This document shows, piece by piece, positions 34,922-44,522 of a DNA stretch of 64,000 nt. Below the pieces are notes generated by a model. That model was given only the letters and a program-made list of their open reading frames with translations. It made no database searches and had not been told where the DNA came from. The stretch spans positions 32,629 to 96,628 of the forward strand of contig JBNJHA010000001.1 of the NCBI GenBank assembly GCA_051748085.1, read 5' to 3'. The stretch's first letter is position 1. Every line of letters begins with the position of its first letter. Position numbers and translations under genes: made by a program. The DNA comes from CAYNNQ01 sp051748085 (GTDB lineage: Bacteria > Desulfobacterota > Desulfovibrionia > Desulfovibrionales > Desulfonatronovibrionaceae).

Positions 34922-36160
34922 TTAAAGATCGAAAATATGGCAGGTATCGGAAAGTTCCTGTTCGGTCTCCCGGGACAGGGCCTCAAGATCTTCCAGGTTA
35001 AGACCGCTCAATTCCCAGGCATGCTTATTCAATAGGGGAAGTATCAAAGAACCTTTGTCCACAAACTGCATCCCAATAGCCAGAAAATCAGCCAGATGAA
35101 CAATGGCTGTCGCCCGGCTTTTAAAGGATTTATTGCTATGGTGCATATACAGCAATTCCTCGAGATATCTCGGGAGATGCCAGGCCCGAACAAGCATGGC
35201 CCCCAGTATGGTATGCTCAAAACCGACAACATCTTTCTCCGCCTCGACCAGGGGCAGGAGGTTGTAATAAGAGTAACGAATGGCTTCGGTCGAGGCCACG
35301 GGCAATTTTTTGAACATTATAAGCCGCCCAACATCATGCAGCATGCCGGCCACAAAAAATTTTTCAACTGCCTTGGACCCCAGACGACGCGCTATATTCT
35401 TGGACAATATGCCTACGGACATGGAATGCAGCCAAAAGGAACGCATGTCCACGAGTTCCTCGGGGATATCTTTAAATGCGTTTACCGCGCTTATGCCCAG
35501 CGCCAATGAAGATAATTCCTGCGCTCCTATCAGAGTGACCGCTCTAGAAATCGATCCCACACGATCTCTAAGCCCGTAAAAAGGACTGTTGACCAGGCGC
35601 AAAAGCTTGGCCGAGAGGCTTGTGTCCTTGCTGACCACTTCAGCAATCTTGTCGGCATTGGCATTTTTTTGATCAATAGCCTCTCTTATCTTAAAATAGA
35701 TATCCGGAAATGAGACCAGTTCCACTTCGTGTCTGATTAAATCCGCAGGGCTGCCTTCTCCTTTGGCGAACATATCGGAAAATTGGCCGTCATTAACCGG
35801 TATAAAAGGTTCTTTTTTATTTAGTTTCCAACCGGCATCAGCCTTTAAAGCCAAACGGGACAGACCAATATCATAAATTCTCTGCACAACGGGATCGGTC
35901 ATGTCATTGCACGCGAAACACGGATTTATAAAACCTTCCAATTCGGACAAATCACGCTCCGAAAGACTATCAGCACCAAATCCATTTTGCGCTTTTTCTC
36001 CGCGGATGTTTACCCGGGATATGCCCCAGCGTTGCAGGAACCTTATATGTTTGTCTTCAAGTTCAAGCCCTCCGGATAAGATCAGGCGCCCTCCGGGCGT
36101 TGTCACATCGCCATCCAAAATCATACCCGGACGGACATCCTTTGTATGCAGTACCCCCAT
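34922..36160 (-). CDS. HDOD-domain signalling protein
   Basis: A 412-residue cytoplasmic protein. The N-terminal 60 residues (VRPGMILDGDVTTPGGRLILSGGLELEDKHI) resemble the small leader domain often found before HD-type output domains. The HDOD domain (about 145-345) has SLSAKLLRLVNSPFYGLRDRVGSISRAVTLIG and FVAGMLHDVGRLIMF; a nearby ILGAMLVRAWHLP fits the late helix. HDOD proteins control motility, DNA uptake or c-di-GMP signals but lack clear catalysis. It starts 2 bp after the GH57 gene, so the two form one unit. Confidence 0.88.
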   Translation of the reverse strand: MGVLHTKDVRPGMILDGDVTTPGGRLILSGGLELEDKHIRFLQRWGISRVNIRGEKAQNGFGADSLSERDLSELEGFINPCFACNDMTDPVVQRIYDIGLSRLALKADAGWKLNKKEPFIPVNDGQFSDMFAKGEGSPADLIRHEVELVSFPDIYFKIREAIDQKNANADKIAEVVSKDTSLSAKLLRLVNSPFYGLRDRVGSISRAVTLIGAQELSSLALGISAVNAFKDIPEELVDMRSFWLHSMSVGILSKNIARRLGSKAVEKFFVAGMLHDVGRLIMFKKLPVASTEAIRYSYYNLLPLVEAEKDVVGFEHTILGAMLVRAWHLPRYLEELLYMHHSNKSFKSRATAIVHLADFLAIGMQFVDKGSLILPLLNKHAWELSGLNLEDLEALSRETEQELSDTCHIFDL

Positions 36161-36162
36161 GC

Positions 36163-38334
36163 CTATGCCTCTCCCGCGGACTCAGCCATGCCTATTTCCC
36201 GCAACAATTTTTTCTTGTGCCGGTTTCGATTAAGCCATACCAGATTCTGGACCTCAAACATATCCAGGTCAATCCCGGCTTCCTTGGATCTACTTATTAT
36301 CTGCCTCAGTAAAGCCTCGTCATGTTTATCTTTAAGCCTTTGCAGCAAATCATCCTGCAGTTCATCCTGTACTATGTCCAGCAAAATTGGATTGTTGATT
36401 AATTTTTCCCGACAAATTCGCAGAATATGCGCATCCGGAATACCATCTTGAATCCAATTCCAGACAAGGGGCGCTGCCAGCATTTGTTCAGAAAAAAACA
36501 CATCATTTTGACCTATTGTTGTCACCGGGTCGACAGCCGCCAAGGACCGGACCTTCTTTTGGGCCTGCTCCCACCATCTCCGTGTACAGGCCGCTGCCGC
36601 CCAGTACTGGATCAAGCTCCGCAGCCGCGGCGGCATATCCACAACCCGCAGCGTCCAGGAATCAGCCGCCAAGCGATACTGATCAAGCTCCCCCGCCGAA
36701 AATTCCGCGCGTATTGCTTCCCGTTTTCCGGTCCGTTGCCATAAAATTTCTGCGCTGAGCCTTGAAAGCTTTTCATCTCGTTCAAGAATAATCTCTACCC
36801 CCGGATACGAAAATTCAAACCCCAAATTTTCCGCGCAAAGGGCGGCAAGAACGAGCGTTTTTGCGTCAAGAAGCCGGGGTTCTATGTCTTTCTTCCATAT
36901 CTTCCGTCCATCACCTGCGCATTCACGATTGGATTCGGCTTCTTCCAGGATTTTTAAAAAACCTTCACGCAAATTGGGACCAGAGGTCTCCTCAAGCAGC
37001 TGCATGGCCCGCAAAGCGCTGGTCAATCCATTCATCGGCTCCAGACGATAGATATCATCAAAAAACCAGGCACAGCTGGCAAAGGCGGCCAGGCAATGGC
37101 GTTGCATTTCGAGCAAACTCCATGCAACAGGTATTTTTTGCGCGGCAAAATCTTTAAAATGATGCGCGGCAAAATCCCTGCGGCCCAAGCCGGATAACGG
37201 CCGTCCATACTCCAAAAGAGCGTCTTTACAATCATGAAAAAAAACAATGCCGCAGGAAAAAAAATGTTCATCAACATAATATTTCAAATAATTTAACGCT
37301 CGACGCAGCGGCCTGCGCCAGTGCTGATTCCAACCAGGATGCCTTCCATCCGCGCATCCGCAATGCTCCTTCCACCGGTCTAAGCCGTGAATACAACTCC
37401 ATGAGGATTTTTCTTTCACCCGGACCTGATATTCGGGCGGAGAAGCCGCCAACAGGGCCCCGGCATTTATAAATTGTAAACCATCTCTGCTTTGCCGGGC
37501 CTGGTCAATAACATAAGCCAGGGCCATTTCGCCGAACTTAAAATGATGTCCGTAAGATTCTCCGTCAGTAGCTACCATTGTAGTCCGACCGCGATTTTCG
37601 GCAAGCAACTTCAACCAAAGACTTTCTCCATCGCCCAGAAGTTGTTCAAAAGCTATGGCTGTTGCCAGTGTTCCGTTATAAAACAGCACGGCAATATCTT
37701 TTCCGGATGGGAGATCAATCCGGTATGACCGGGAGGTGTCAAGGGTTTGTTCATCAACTTCTTGCCAGCACTCGCATCCGGAAGGCAGAACAGCTTCCGC
37801 CTGTCTGGGGGACAAGATAGTAAAACCGATGCCTTCATCGGCCAGATCCTCAAGCGTTGCAGTGTCGACAGCGGTTTCCGCCAGCCACATTCCCTCCGGG
37901 CGTCGGCCAAACCGGGATTCAAAATCATAAATGCTCCAGCGGATCTCCATTTTTCTTTCCAAAGGAGAATCGAGCGGCAAAATAGTGTGATGATAAACCT
38001 GAGCTATGGCATTTCCGTGTCCGCAACGTTCCAGGCTTGCACGATCGCCTTCCAGGATCCGCGCGTAAGTCATTGGCAAATGACGCTCCATCCAGGACAG
38101 TAAAGTCGGCCCGAAATTGAAACTTATCCATTCATAACAATTTACCAATTCCCGGATACAACCGTCCCTATCCAAAAGACGGGCAAAGGCCAGTGGAGAA
38201 TAGCATTCCCGGGCTATACGTTCGTTCCAGTTCAAAAAGGGCGCTGCGCTGCCTTCGGGCAAAACCTCTTCCAGCCACGGGTCCTGACGCGGGGGTTGAT
38301 AAAAATGTCCGTGGATACATATTTTGCCGCTCAT
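36163..38334 (-). CDS. GH57-like glycoside hydrolase with DUF3536-type region
   Basis: About 723 residues from ATG 38334 (MSGKICIHGHFYQPPRQDPW), preceded by GAGGTGC; the longer frame from 38406 adds an unlikely Cys-rich leader. HGHFYQPPRQDP is the GH57 start, and GMWLAETAVDTATLEDLADEGIGF carries the conserved region around the catalytic Glu. HGLDRWKEHCGCADGRHPGWNQHWRRPL is typical of the DUF3536 subfamily. It probably acts on alpha-glucans such as glycogen in the cytoplasm. No debranching or glycogen synthase gene is adjacent. Confidence 0.88.
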   Translation of the reverse strand: MSGKICIHGHFYQPPRQDPWLEEVLPEGSAAPFLNWNERIARECYSPLAFARLLDRDGCIRELVNCYEWISFNFGPTLLSWMERHLPMTYARILEGDRASLERCGHGNAIAQVYHHTILPLDSPLERKMEIRWSIYDFESRFGRRPEGMWLAETAVDTATLEDLADEGIGFTILSPRQAEAVLPSGCECWQEVDEQTLDTSRSYRIDLPSGKDIAVLFYNGTLATAIAFEQLLGDGESLWLKLLAENRGRTTMVATDGESYGHHFKFGEMALAYVIDQARQSRDGLQFINAGALLAASPPEYQVRVKEKSSWSCIHGLDRWKEHCGCADGRHPGWNQHWRRPLRRALNYLKYYVDEHFFSCGIVFFHDCKDALLEYGRPLSGLGRRDFAAHHFKDFAAQKIPVAWSLLEMQRHCLAAFASCAWFFDDIYRLEPMNGLTSALRAMQLLEETSGPNLREGFLKILEEAESNRECAGDGRKIWKKDIEPRLLDAKTLVLAALCAENLGFEFSYPGVEIILERDEKLSRLSAEILWQRTGKREAIRAEFSAGELDQYRLAADSWTLRVVDMPPRLRSLIQYWAAAACTRRWWEQAQKKVRSLAAVDPVTTIGQNDVFFSEQMLAAPLVWNWIQDGIPDAHILRICREKLINNPILLDIVQDELQDDLLQRLKDKHDEALLRQIISRSKEAGIDLDMFEVQNLVWLNRNRHKKKLLREIGMAESAGEA

Positions 38335-38415
38335 AACAAAGCACCTCAAGCAATTTGGATAAAAACATCCTTTAAAATTATGCAAAAAACTTGATAAACA
38401 ATACAAAAAATTTAG

Positions 38416-38530
38416 TAACTATTCAGCACACCAAAAAAGTTCACCGGATTTTTTGCGTAAACTTGCGACAGGCCGCCCGGTTTTCTTATGCACTCTAAAA
38501 GGGGGAAACCGGACCGCGGGAATGTGCATA
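38416..38530 (+). repeat. Dispersed repeat family A, copy 3
   Basis: This has TAACTATTCA at left, then CACCGGATTTTTTGCGTAAA, GCGACAGGCCGCCCGGTTTT, a short loop, and GGGGGAAACCGGACCGCGGG at right. It is one of the best preserved copies; the CCGGTTTTC and GGAAACCGG arms can pair. It lies just upstream of the GH57 gene (minus strand) and is followed after 9 bp by family C copy 2. Confidence 0.7.
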
Positions 38531-38539
38531 TAAATAGTT

Positions 38540-38646
38540 CTTATCCGGAAATTCAAAAATTTCCGGATTTAGAAATATCGGGTTTCGGCTTCAGAAATGA
38601 GATTTTTTCCTTGTTAAACTGGAAAAGGGCCATTTCCGGATGGAAA
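38540..38646 (+). repeat. Dispersed repeat family C, copy 2
   Basis: The left end has a perfect 11-bp inverted repeat (ATCCGGAAATT, 4-base loop, AATTTCCGGAT). The right end has GTTAAACTGGAAAAGGGCCA then TTTCCGGATGG. Both ends match copy 1 at 16711-16887; the TAATACGTG block of the other copies is absent. The remaining 130 bp to rdgC have no feature except its ribosome binding site. Confidence 0.65.
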
Positions 38647-38778
38647 TTAAACTAATCATAATTTTGATTCTCCTCAAGTCTGAACTTGCCATAATTTTGA
38701 TAGCTTGGCAGTATAAATTTTGCGGGATAAAAATTTGGTAAACAGACACCAAATCGAAAACTGACAAAGGAGGCAGCC

Positions 38779-39396
38779 TTGGGGTTTTTAAGCACGACTA
38801 TTGCCTATACCAGATACAAAATCATTGAGGAAATTCCCGAATCTCTGTGGCCGGATATTCTGAATCGGCTTAAGAAAAAGGCTTTCCGGGAAATAGAAAA
38901 TACCTCTCAGGAAAGGGGGTTTGGCTGGGTTTGTTTTGATGAAATGCTGGACAGCGAATGGGCCGTTTCAGTTCCGGAAAAGGCTGAATTTCTGGCTTTT
39001 GCACTGCGTCTGGACACCCGGAGGGTCCCGGCAGCTGTTTTAAATAAACATTTTAAGATCGCCCAAAAAGAAAAAATTAAACAACTGGCGGAACAAGGCA
39101 AAAAGTTTCTGCCCAGGACCCAGAAAAAAGAACTTCGGGATCAGGTCAGAGCAAAGCTTCTGGCCCGGACCCTGCCGGTACCGGCCATATTTGACGTGAT
39201 TTGGGATACGAATGAGCAGACCGTCTATCTTGCGTCCAACAGGGATAAGGTCAAGGAATTGTTTACGGACCTCTTTCTCCAGACTTTTGAACTGAACCTG
39301 GAGCCGATGTCCCCTTATTTTCTGGCTCAAAAAATGCTAACCCCGGAGCGGACAAAACAACTGGACGATCTGGAGCCGACAATATTTGGAGTCTAA
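38779..39396 (+). CDS. rdgC: RdgC-family recombination-associated protein
   Basis: A 205-residue protein starting at TTG 38779 (TTGGGGTTTTTAAGC), supported by AAAGGAGG six bases upstream. GFLSTTIAYTRYKI, GFGWVCFDEMLDSEW and VYLASNRDKVKELFTDLF match RdgC strands and helices; RdgC forms a DNA-binding ring that limits RecA. It is shorter than E. coli RdgC (about 300 residues), as in other Desulfobacterota. The next gene starts 6 bp after its stop and is probably its partner. Confidence 0.82.
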   Translation: MGFLSTTIAYTRYKIIEEIPESLWPDILNRLKKKAFREIENTSQERGFGWVCFDEMLDSEWAVSVPEKAEFLAFALRLDTRRVPAAVLNKHFKIAQKEKIKQLAEQGKKFLPRTQKKELRDQVRAKLLARTLPVPAIFDVIWDTNEQTVYLASNRDKVKELFTDLFLQTFELNLEPMSPYFLAQKMLTPERTKQLDDLEPTIFGV

Positions 39397-39402
39397 AACA
39401 AA

Positions 39403-40206
39403 ATGGGCCTTGAAGATAGAATAAAAGAAGTATTTCTGGCCAAAAAAGATCAGGAGAAAAAACAGCTTTCCAAAGATTTTGACTTGGTGGAGATGCCCCT
39501 GGAGGGGGTTATTGCTTATTGGCTTTCCCTGAAAAAGATTATTTCCGGCAAAAAAATTAAAGACATCATTATAAAGGAGCAGGAAAAAACTTCAGAACCT
39601 TTTATTTGTCATCTTCTGGCATTGCTTGCTTCCAATCTCGACAGCCGGGAATTGCAGAAATACGGCCGGATAAAAAAACAGACCGTGCTCAAGGACCTGC
39701 AGCGCAAGCTGGACCTCATGGGCATATCCCTCCTGGGTATGGCCACTAATGAAAACCCGCAGATGGTGCTCATCCGCATCATCTCCAAATTCCCCATCTC
39801 GCCCATTTATGAAAAAAGGGTTTTCGAGGCCGCGCAAAACATTCTGGCCAAATCAGAAAAAAGCGACGCGGATCTGGATCGTTTTTTCAATATTGATCAT
39901 CGCTTGCGTCTGGAAAGATTGATTATAAATTTGATCGTCTACAATATGCTGGAAAGAAGAAAAGGCAGGCAGGCCCTGCTCGAATACATGGATTACCTGC
40001 GTTCTTTTTACTTCGCCGAGGGGTTGTCGCTTATAATCGACGGATTTGATTACGATTTCATTAAGCACCGCCTGAACCTGCAAAAAAATGAAATAATAGA
40101 ATTAACCGCGACAAAAATGAATTTGTCCATCAACCTGTGCACTGCCGTTCACCAGGAACGCAGTTACGCTGATATGCAGAAAATGGCCGCTTCCTATAGA
40201 TTGTAA
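39403..40206 (+). CDS. Unknown protein paired with rdgC
   Basis: A 267-residue, mostly helical, soluble protein rich in Leu, Ile and Lys (VEMPLEGVIAYWLSLKKIISGKKIKD, LERLIINLIVYNMLERRKGRQALLEYMDYL). No membrane segment, signal peptide or nuclease motif is recognised. It starts 6 bp after rdgC and is followed at 19 bp by an amidohydrolase. Co-translation with rdgC suggests a function in recombination or DNA repair, but nothing in the sequence itself shows this. Confidence 0.6.
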   Translation: MGLEDRIKEVFLAKKDQEKKQLSKDFDLVEMPLEGVIAYWLSLKKIISGKKIKDIIIKEQEKTSEPFICHLLALLASNLDSRELQKYGRIKKQTVLKDLQRKLDLMGISLLGMATNENPQMVLIRIISKFPISPIYEKRVFEAAQNILAKSEKSDADLDRFFNIDHRLRLERLIINLIVYNMLERRKGRQALLEYMDYLRSFYFAEGLSLIIDGFDYDFIKHRLNLQKNEIIELTATKMNLSINLCTAVHQERSYADMQKMAASYRL

Positions 40207-40225
40207 AAAACGAAGGGGATCAAGC

Positions 40226-42274
40226 ATGGACTATCTTTTACGGACATACGCGCATGTAAGAAACCAGGTGCGAACCCTTAAGCGAAACTCTTCTAAAAAT
40301 AAAAAAAATGATTTCACTCCGCCCCCGGCATACACAGCTTCTTTGCAGAGCAGTCTGCCGGATATCGATACTTCCGGGGCAGCGGACATCTTAATCAAAA
40401 ATGCCCGGGTTTTTCCTCCCGATGATGAAGACCGCGGTCTGACCGCTATTTCCATAAAATCTGGTCGCATAACATCAGTCCACCCCGGCGCAGAAGACAT
40501 GCAGGGGAAGAATACAACGGTGGTTGACGCCGCTGGAGGAAGTGTCATCCCAGGATTTCGCGATTGCCATCTGCATCTGATGGCCGGCTTGGAACAAACT
40601 GAGGGTTGCGACACGGGGGACATCGAAAACACCAAAGATCTGAAAGCCAGACTAAAGCCATTCATATCCGAGCGCCCGCATGAACCTGCCTACTACGCCT
40701 ACGGGCTGCATTACACGGACATTCCAATCATCCCACCCCAACAGGCAAGACATGTGCTGGACGAAATCGAAGCTGAAAAACCGGTTTTTATCTATGCGCA
40801 TGATCTGCATACCGGCTGGGCAAACACCAAAGCGTTGAAGATTGCGGGTCTCATGCACCGCATGCCCCCGTATCCCGAACTTCTCCGGGAATTAAAACTG
40901 GAAAACAATCTTATTCTGGACCGGGATCAACTACCCAGTGGTGAACTCCGTGAACCTCCGGTTTATTTTCTGGTGGATGAGGCCTTACGCCGCCATGCCC
41001 CGTTAAGTGTGGAGCAGAAAAAATCGCGACTGGAAAAAACATGCCGCGATCTTGCCGCCTTGGGGCTTACTTCCGTGCACAATATGGGTTTGGATCTGCC
41101 GGAAGAAGACATTGAATGCCTGCTTTTGCTCCTGGAACTGGAAGAAGAGGATCGACTGCCGCTCCGGGTACATTCCTCCTGTTCAGTGGTCGCGGACGAG
41201 AATATGTTCGAGGATGTCATGCGCGCCGCCAGGGTCCGGGACAACCTGGAGATGGCCAGATCCGGGTCCATTGATTCCTCCGTTCTGCGTGAAAGGCTTT
41301 TAAAAGAGATGCAGGAAGCCCTTGATTCCAGAAAGGAGGAAAAAACCCTCCCCATCTCGGGCGGCAAATTGCGCGATCGCTTCACTCAACTGTTCACCAA
41401 CGTTATCACTCCAGAACATATGCAGCAGCATAACCGGAGGATTAGGAAAATAAAGGACCGGACTCCGAAAAAAGAACTGAGTCAGCCAGGCAAGGTCCAG
41501 TGCAAGGCGGTAAAACTTTTTATGGATGGAGTGGTGGAAAAGGATACAGCCTTTCGTCTGGACCACCATCCTGTTCAGGGCATTCCCGCATTCGCGGGTG
41601 AAGACCTGGACCGCGTGGTTTGTCTCGCCGACCATCTGGGACTGCAGGTAGCCGCCCACTGCATCGGCAACGGCGCGGTCAACGCAATGCTCAATTCCAT
41701 AGAGGAGGCGCGCAGGGAAAATTCGGAGACTGACCAAAAACGGGGAGAGAAAATCCGGCACCGCATCGAACATATCGAGCTCTGCAATTCATTCGACATC
41801 CCGCGTTTTTCCCATCTGGAGGTTATTGCTTCCATGCAGGCCCTGCATGAACGGGAACCGGTCACTCTATGGCATGAAAAGGTCCCGGAAATAGAGTGGG
41901 CCACTGCATTTGCCTGGAAAAGCCTTATGGACGCCGGAGCAATCCTGGTATTCGGCAGCGACTGGCCGATTGTGTCCTGTAACTGTCTGAAAGGCATTGA
42001 ACGGGCGACGGGGCGCAAGCCATGGAAAGCGGACATGCCCGACCAGCATCTGGATCTCACGCAGGCGGTTGCGGCTTTTTCTACGTCCGGAACCATGCCC
42101 GAGTATGCGGAAAATATCCGGGGGCAAATCAAAAAAGGCATGCAGGCTGACTTGACAGTCCTTTCCGAGAATCTGCTGGAATATGCCGGAAAATACGACC
42201 GGATCAATGTTCTCTGGACTATAAGTGACGGCCAAATTCAGTACGCACGGAAAGAGGCCCGTAATCCGGCCTGA
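40226..42274 (+). CDS. YtcJ-like metal-dependent amidohydrolase (amidohydrolase family 3)
   Basis: A 682-residue enzyme. The beta-sandwich and entry motif GGSVIPGFRDCHLHLMAG give the metal pair H-x-H; YAHDLHTGWANTKAL, LQVAAHCIGNGAVNAML, RHRIEHIELCN and ILVFGSDWPIVSCN give the other metal His and the catalytic Asp. The C-terminus has GQIKKGMQADLTVLSENLLE. A charged insert at about residues 330-415 (KEMQEALDSRKEEKTLP) is unusual. Family members deacylate or hydrolyse amides and cyclic ureas; substrate unknown. AAGGGGATCAAGC precedes the start. Confidence 0.88.
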   Translation: MDYLLRTYAHVRNQVRTLKRNSSKNKKNDFTPPPAYTASLQSSLPDIDTSGAADILIKNARVFPPDDEDRGLTAISIKSGRITSVHPGAEDMQGKNTTVVDAAGGSVIPGFRDCHLHLMAGLEQTEGCDTGDIENTKDLKARLKPFISERPHEPAYYAYGLHYTDIPIIPPQQARHVLDEIEAEKPVFIYAHDLHTGWANTKALKIAGLMHRMPPYPELLRELKLENNLILDRDQLPSGELREPPVYFLVDEALRRHAPLSVEQKKSRLEKTCRDLAALGLTSVHNMGLDLPEEDIECLLLLLELEEEDRLPLRVHSSCSVVADENMFEDVMRAARVRDNLEMARSGSIDSSVLRERLLKEMQEALDSRKEEKTLPISGGKLRDRFTQLFTNVITPEHMQQHNRRIRKIKDRTPKKELSQPGKVQCKAVKLFMDGVVEKDTAFRLDHHPVQGIPAFAGEDLDRVVCLADHLGLQVAAHCIGNGAVNAMLNSIEEARRENSETDQKRGEKIRHRIEHIELCNSFDIPRFSHLEVIASMQALHEREPVTLWHEKVPEIEWATAFAWKSLMDAGAILVFGSDWPIVSCNCLKGIERATGRKPWKADMPDQHLDLTQAVAAFSTSGTMPEYAENIRGQIKKGMQADLTVLSENLLEYAGKYDRINVLWTISDGQIQYARKEARNPA

Positions 42275-42312
42275 CAACCAATTTCCACCTTAGAACATCC
42301 CAGGAGACAAAT

Positions 42313-42711
42313 ATGGTTTTTTGCACGGCAATCAACTGCATGGACGGCAGAGTTCAATTACCGGTGATAAATTATATGAAAAGCCGTTTTAAGGCCGACT
42401 GCGTGGACATGATAACCGAACCCGGCCCGTGCCTGATTCTGGCTGAAAATAAGCCGAAAGAAACAATCGACTCCATACGCAATAGAGTGGACATCTCCGT
42501 AAACGGACATGGAGCAAAAAATCTGGCCATCGTCGGGCATTTTAACTGCGCGGGAAATCCGGCCGACCGGAAGGAACAGATCAGGCACATTCAAAAATCA
42601 GTCGCTTTCATGCGCCGGGAGTACCCCCATCTGCAAATAATCGGCTTATGGGTTGGAGAGGACTTGGAAGTACAGGAAGTGGTCGCCGCGAACAGCATGG
42701 GCGAATCATGA
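42313..42711 (+). CDS. Beta-carbonic-anhydrase-like protein
   Basis: A 132-residue protein with C9-x-D11-x-R13 (INCMDGRVQ) and H75-x2-C78 (VGHFNCAGN), the zinc ligands and catalytic dyad spacing of beta carbonic anhydrases. It is shorter than the usual 180-220 residues and lacks the N-terminal arm, like several stand-alone 'carbonic anhydrase-like' proteins in Desulfobacterota. Hydration of CO2 is plausible but unproven. Its stop overlaps the next start as ATGA, so it is coupled to the dehydrogenase gene. Confidence 0.78.
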   Translation: MVFCTAINCMDGRVQLPVINYMKSRFKADCVDMITEPGPCLILAENKPKETIDSIRNRVDISVNGHGAKNLAIVGHFNCAGNPADRKEQIRHIQKSVAFMRREYPHLQIIGLWVGEDLEVQEVVAANSMGES

Positions 42712-43661
42712 AAGCAATTGTTTTCGATGACGAACTGCGGGTCGTTGATAACCGCCCCCTTCCGGAAATCAAAAGCGGTTGGGCTTTGATCAGAATCAAA
42801 ATGGCCGGCATCTGCAGGACCGACCTGGAGATAACCAAGGGCTACATGAATTTTCAAGGCATACTTGGACATGAATTCGTGGGAGAGGTAGCCGCCTGCG
42901 ACATCGCATCCTGGATGGGCAGAAGAGTTGTGGGAGAAATCAACGCGGGCTGCGGCCGCTGCCCATGGTGCAAACAGGGAATTGAACGCCATTGCCCGCA
43001 GCGGACCACTCTGGGCATCCTGAAGCATGACGGGTGTATGGCCGAGTACTGCGTTTTACCCTGCGCAAACCTGTATACAGTCGATCAAAACATACCGGAT
43101 GAGCGAGCCGTTATGACCGAACTGCTGGCCGCAGCCTGTGAAATCCTGGAACAATTGTCTGTGGACGGGACCGAGCGGGTTATTGTCCTTGGAGACGGCA
43201 GTCTGGGCATCTTATGCGCCTGGGTGCTGGCTACCGTCACCCCGCACGTGACTCTGGTCGGCCATCATCGGCACAAACTGGAAATCGCCCGCTGGGGCGG
43301 CATTCACACTTCTTTACGGGCAAAGGGAATTGATCCGGACGCTGATATCGTGGTCGAAGCCACCGGTACAGGCGGAGGAATTGCCCAGGCCATGTCCTTA
43401 TGCCGACCCCGGGGAACCATAGTTTTGAAATCCACGGTAGCCGTCCAGGAAGACGTCAATCTGGCGCCGGTGGTCATCAATGAATTAAACATCATTGGAT
43501 CCCGTTGTGGAGTATTCAGGGATGCCTTGGATATTATGCGCCGTTTTCCGGACATGCCGCTGCAAAGATTAATCACCGACCGCTACCCGCTTTATAAAGC
43601 CGGTGAAGCCTTTGACCGGGCCCGAAACCGCAAGACCCTCAAAGTCATTCTGGATATCTGA
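42708..43661 (+). CDS. Zinc-type medium-chain alcohol/polyol dehydrogenase
   Basis: About 317 residues from ATG 42708 in a 4-bp overlap with the carbonic-anhydrase-like gene; the longer frame upstream is a chance extension. GICRTDLEI and LGHEFVGEV give the catalytic zinc site; CGRCPWCKQGIERHC gives the four-Cys structural zinc lobe. VIVLGDGSLGILCAWVLA is the NAD-binding loop, though the usual GxGxxG reads GDGSLG. It resembles threonine or sorbitol dehydrogenases; substrate unknown. Its C-terminus is complete. Confidence 0.88.
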   Translation: MKAIVFDDELRVVDNRPLPEIKSGWALIRIKMAGICRTDLEITKGYMNFQGILGHEFVGEVAACDIASWMGRRVVGEINAGCGRCPWCKQGIERHCPQRTTLGILKHDGCMAEYCVLPCANLYTVDQNIPDERAVMTELLAAACEILEQLSVDGTERVIVLGDGSLGILCAWVLATVTPHVTLVGHHRHKLEIARWGGIHTSLRAKGIDPDADIVVEATGTGGGIAQAMSLCRPRGTIVLKSTVAVQEDVNLAPVVINELNIIGSRCGVFRDALDIMRRFPDMPLQRLITDRYPLYKAGEAFDRARNRKTLKVILDI

Positions 43662-43670
43662 AAAACAGAT

Positions 43671-44480
43671 TCATTCTCCGCCATCTAAATAAGCCCTGCG
43701 CTTTTCCCGAATCAAATTCAACTCATCCTGTCCGGGTTTTCCCGGAATAAACGGGGCCAATTTGCGGGCCAATTTATAAGGATGTGTTTCATTGAAAACA
43801 TTTTTTACCGCTTCAAAAATCATGCGCTGTTTGATTATTTCTTCATTTGTATCCGAGGCTATGCTTTCGGCCATGGGGGTCAGGACAAAATTGCCCAGAA
43901 CAATGCCATACAGGGTTGAAACCAGGGCAATCGGAATCTGACTCAAAAGCAAATCAGTGTCGCCGATACCCATAAGCATGCCGATCAGGCCAATTACACT
44001 CCCGGCTATCCCGAATGCCGGGGCCAGACCGGCCATGCGCCTGAAAACCTGTTCATTCTGGAATCTCTCAAATGAAAACGCGTTGACCTGATTGCTCATG
44101 ACTTCCCTGATTTCATTCAAAGTATAGTTGTCGGCCATAAATGAAAGCACATCACGCAGAAAAGGGTCCGTAGCCGCATCGTTTTCAATTTCCTCATAAC
44201 AGACAGATCCTTGGCACGCCGAGCGCACGGACAAATCAACCAGCTGATCTTTCAATGCTTCTCTGCTCATGCCCGGTTTTTTAAAAATGTCGCGAACAGT
44301 TTCCAGGGCTGAAAGCAGCCGAAATAAGGGAAAACTGAGCAAAGTCGCTCCCAGGGTGCCGGAAAAAACCACAGTGAAGGCGATAAGATTAAAATATGCT
44401 CCGCCATTTCCGGATGCCAGAAAGGATGCGCCGAACAGAATTACGCAAATAAAGATTCCGATAAAAGCGATCTGCCTCAT
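43671..44480 (-). CDS. MotA/TolQ/ExbB-type proton channel protein
   Basis: About 269 residues from ATG 44480 (MRQIAFIGIFICVILFG), preceded by GGAGAGACAA; the longer frame adds an unlikely leader. Two N-terminal membrane segments, a cytoplasmic domain with the charged MotA-like torque helix region (AFSFERFQNEQVFRRMAGLAPAFGIAGSVIGLIGML), and two C-terminal segments (PIALVSTLYGIVLGNFVLTPMAES) fit MotA. The EEIIKQRMIFEAVKNV helix follows as in MotA. It pairs with the MotB-like gene upstream at 44717-45511. No other flagellar gene is in the window. Confidence 0.88.
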   Translation of the reverse strand: MRQIAFIGIFICVILFGASFLASGNGGAYFNLIAFTVVFSGTLGATLLSFPLFRLLSALETVRDIFKKPGMSREALKDQLVDLSVRSACQGSVCYEEIENDAATDPFLRDVLSFMADNYTLNEIREVMSNQVNAFSFERFQNEQVFRRMAGLAPAFGIAGSVIGLIGMLMGIGDTDLLLSQIPIALVSTLYGIVLGNFVLTPMAESIASDTNEEIIKQRMIFEAVKNVFNETHPYKLARKLAPFIPGKPGQDELNLIREKRRAYLDGGE

Positions 44481-44522
44481 TTGTCTCTCCTGAAAATTTT
44501 GATTGCCTTGATTAACTCCGGG

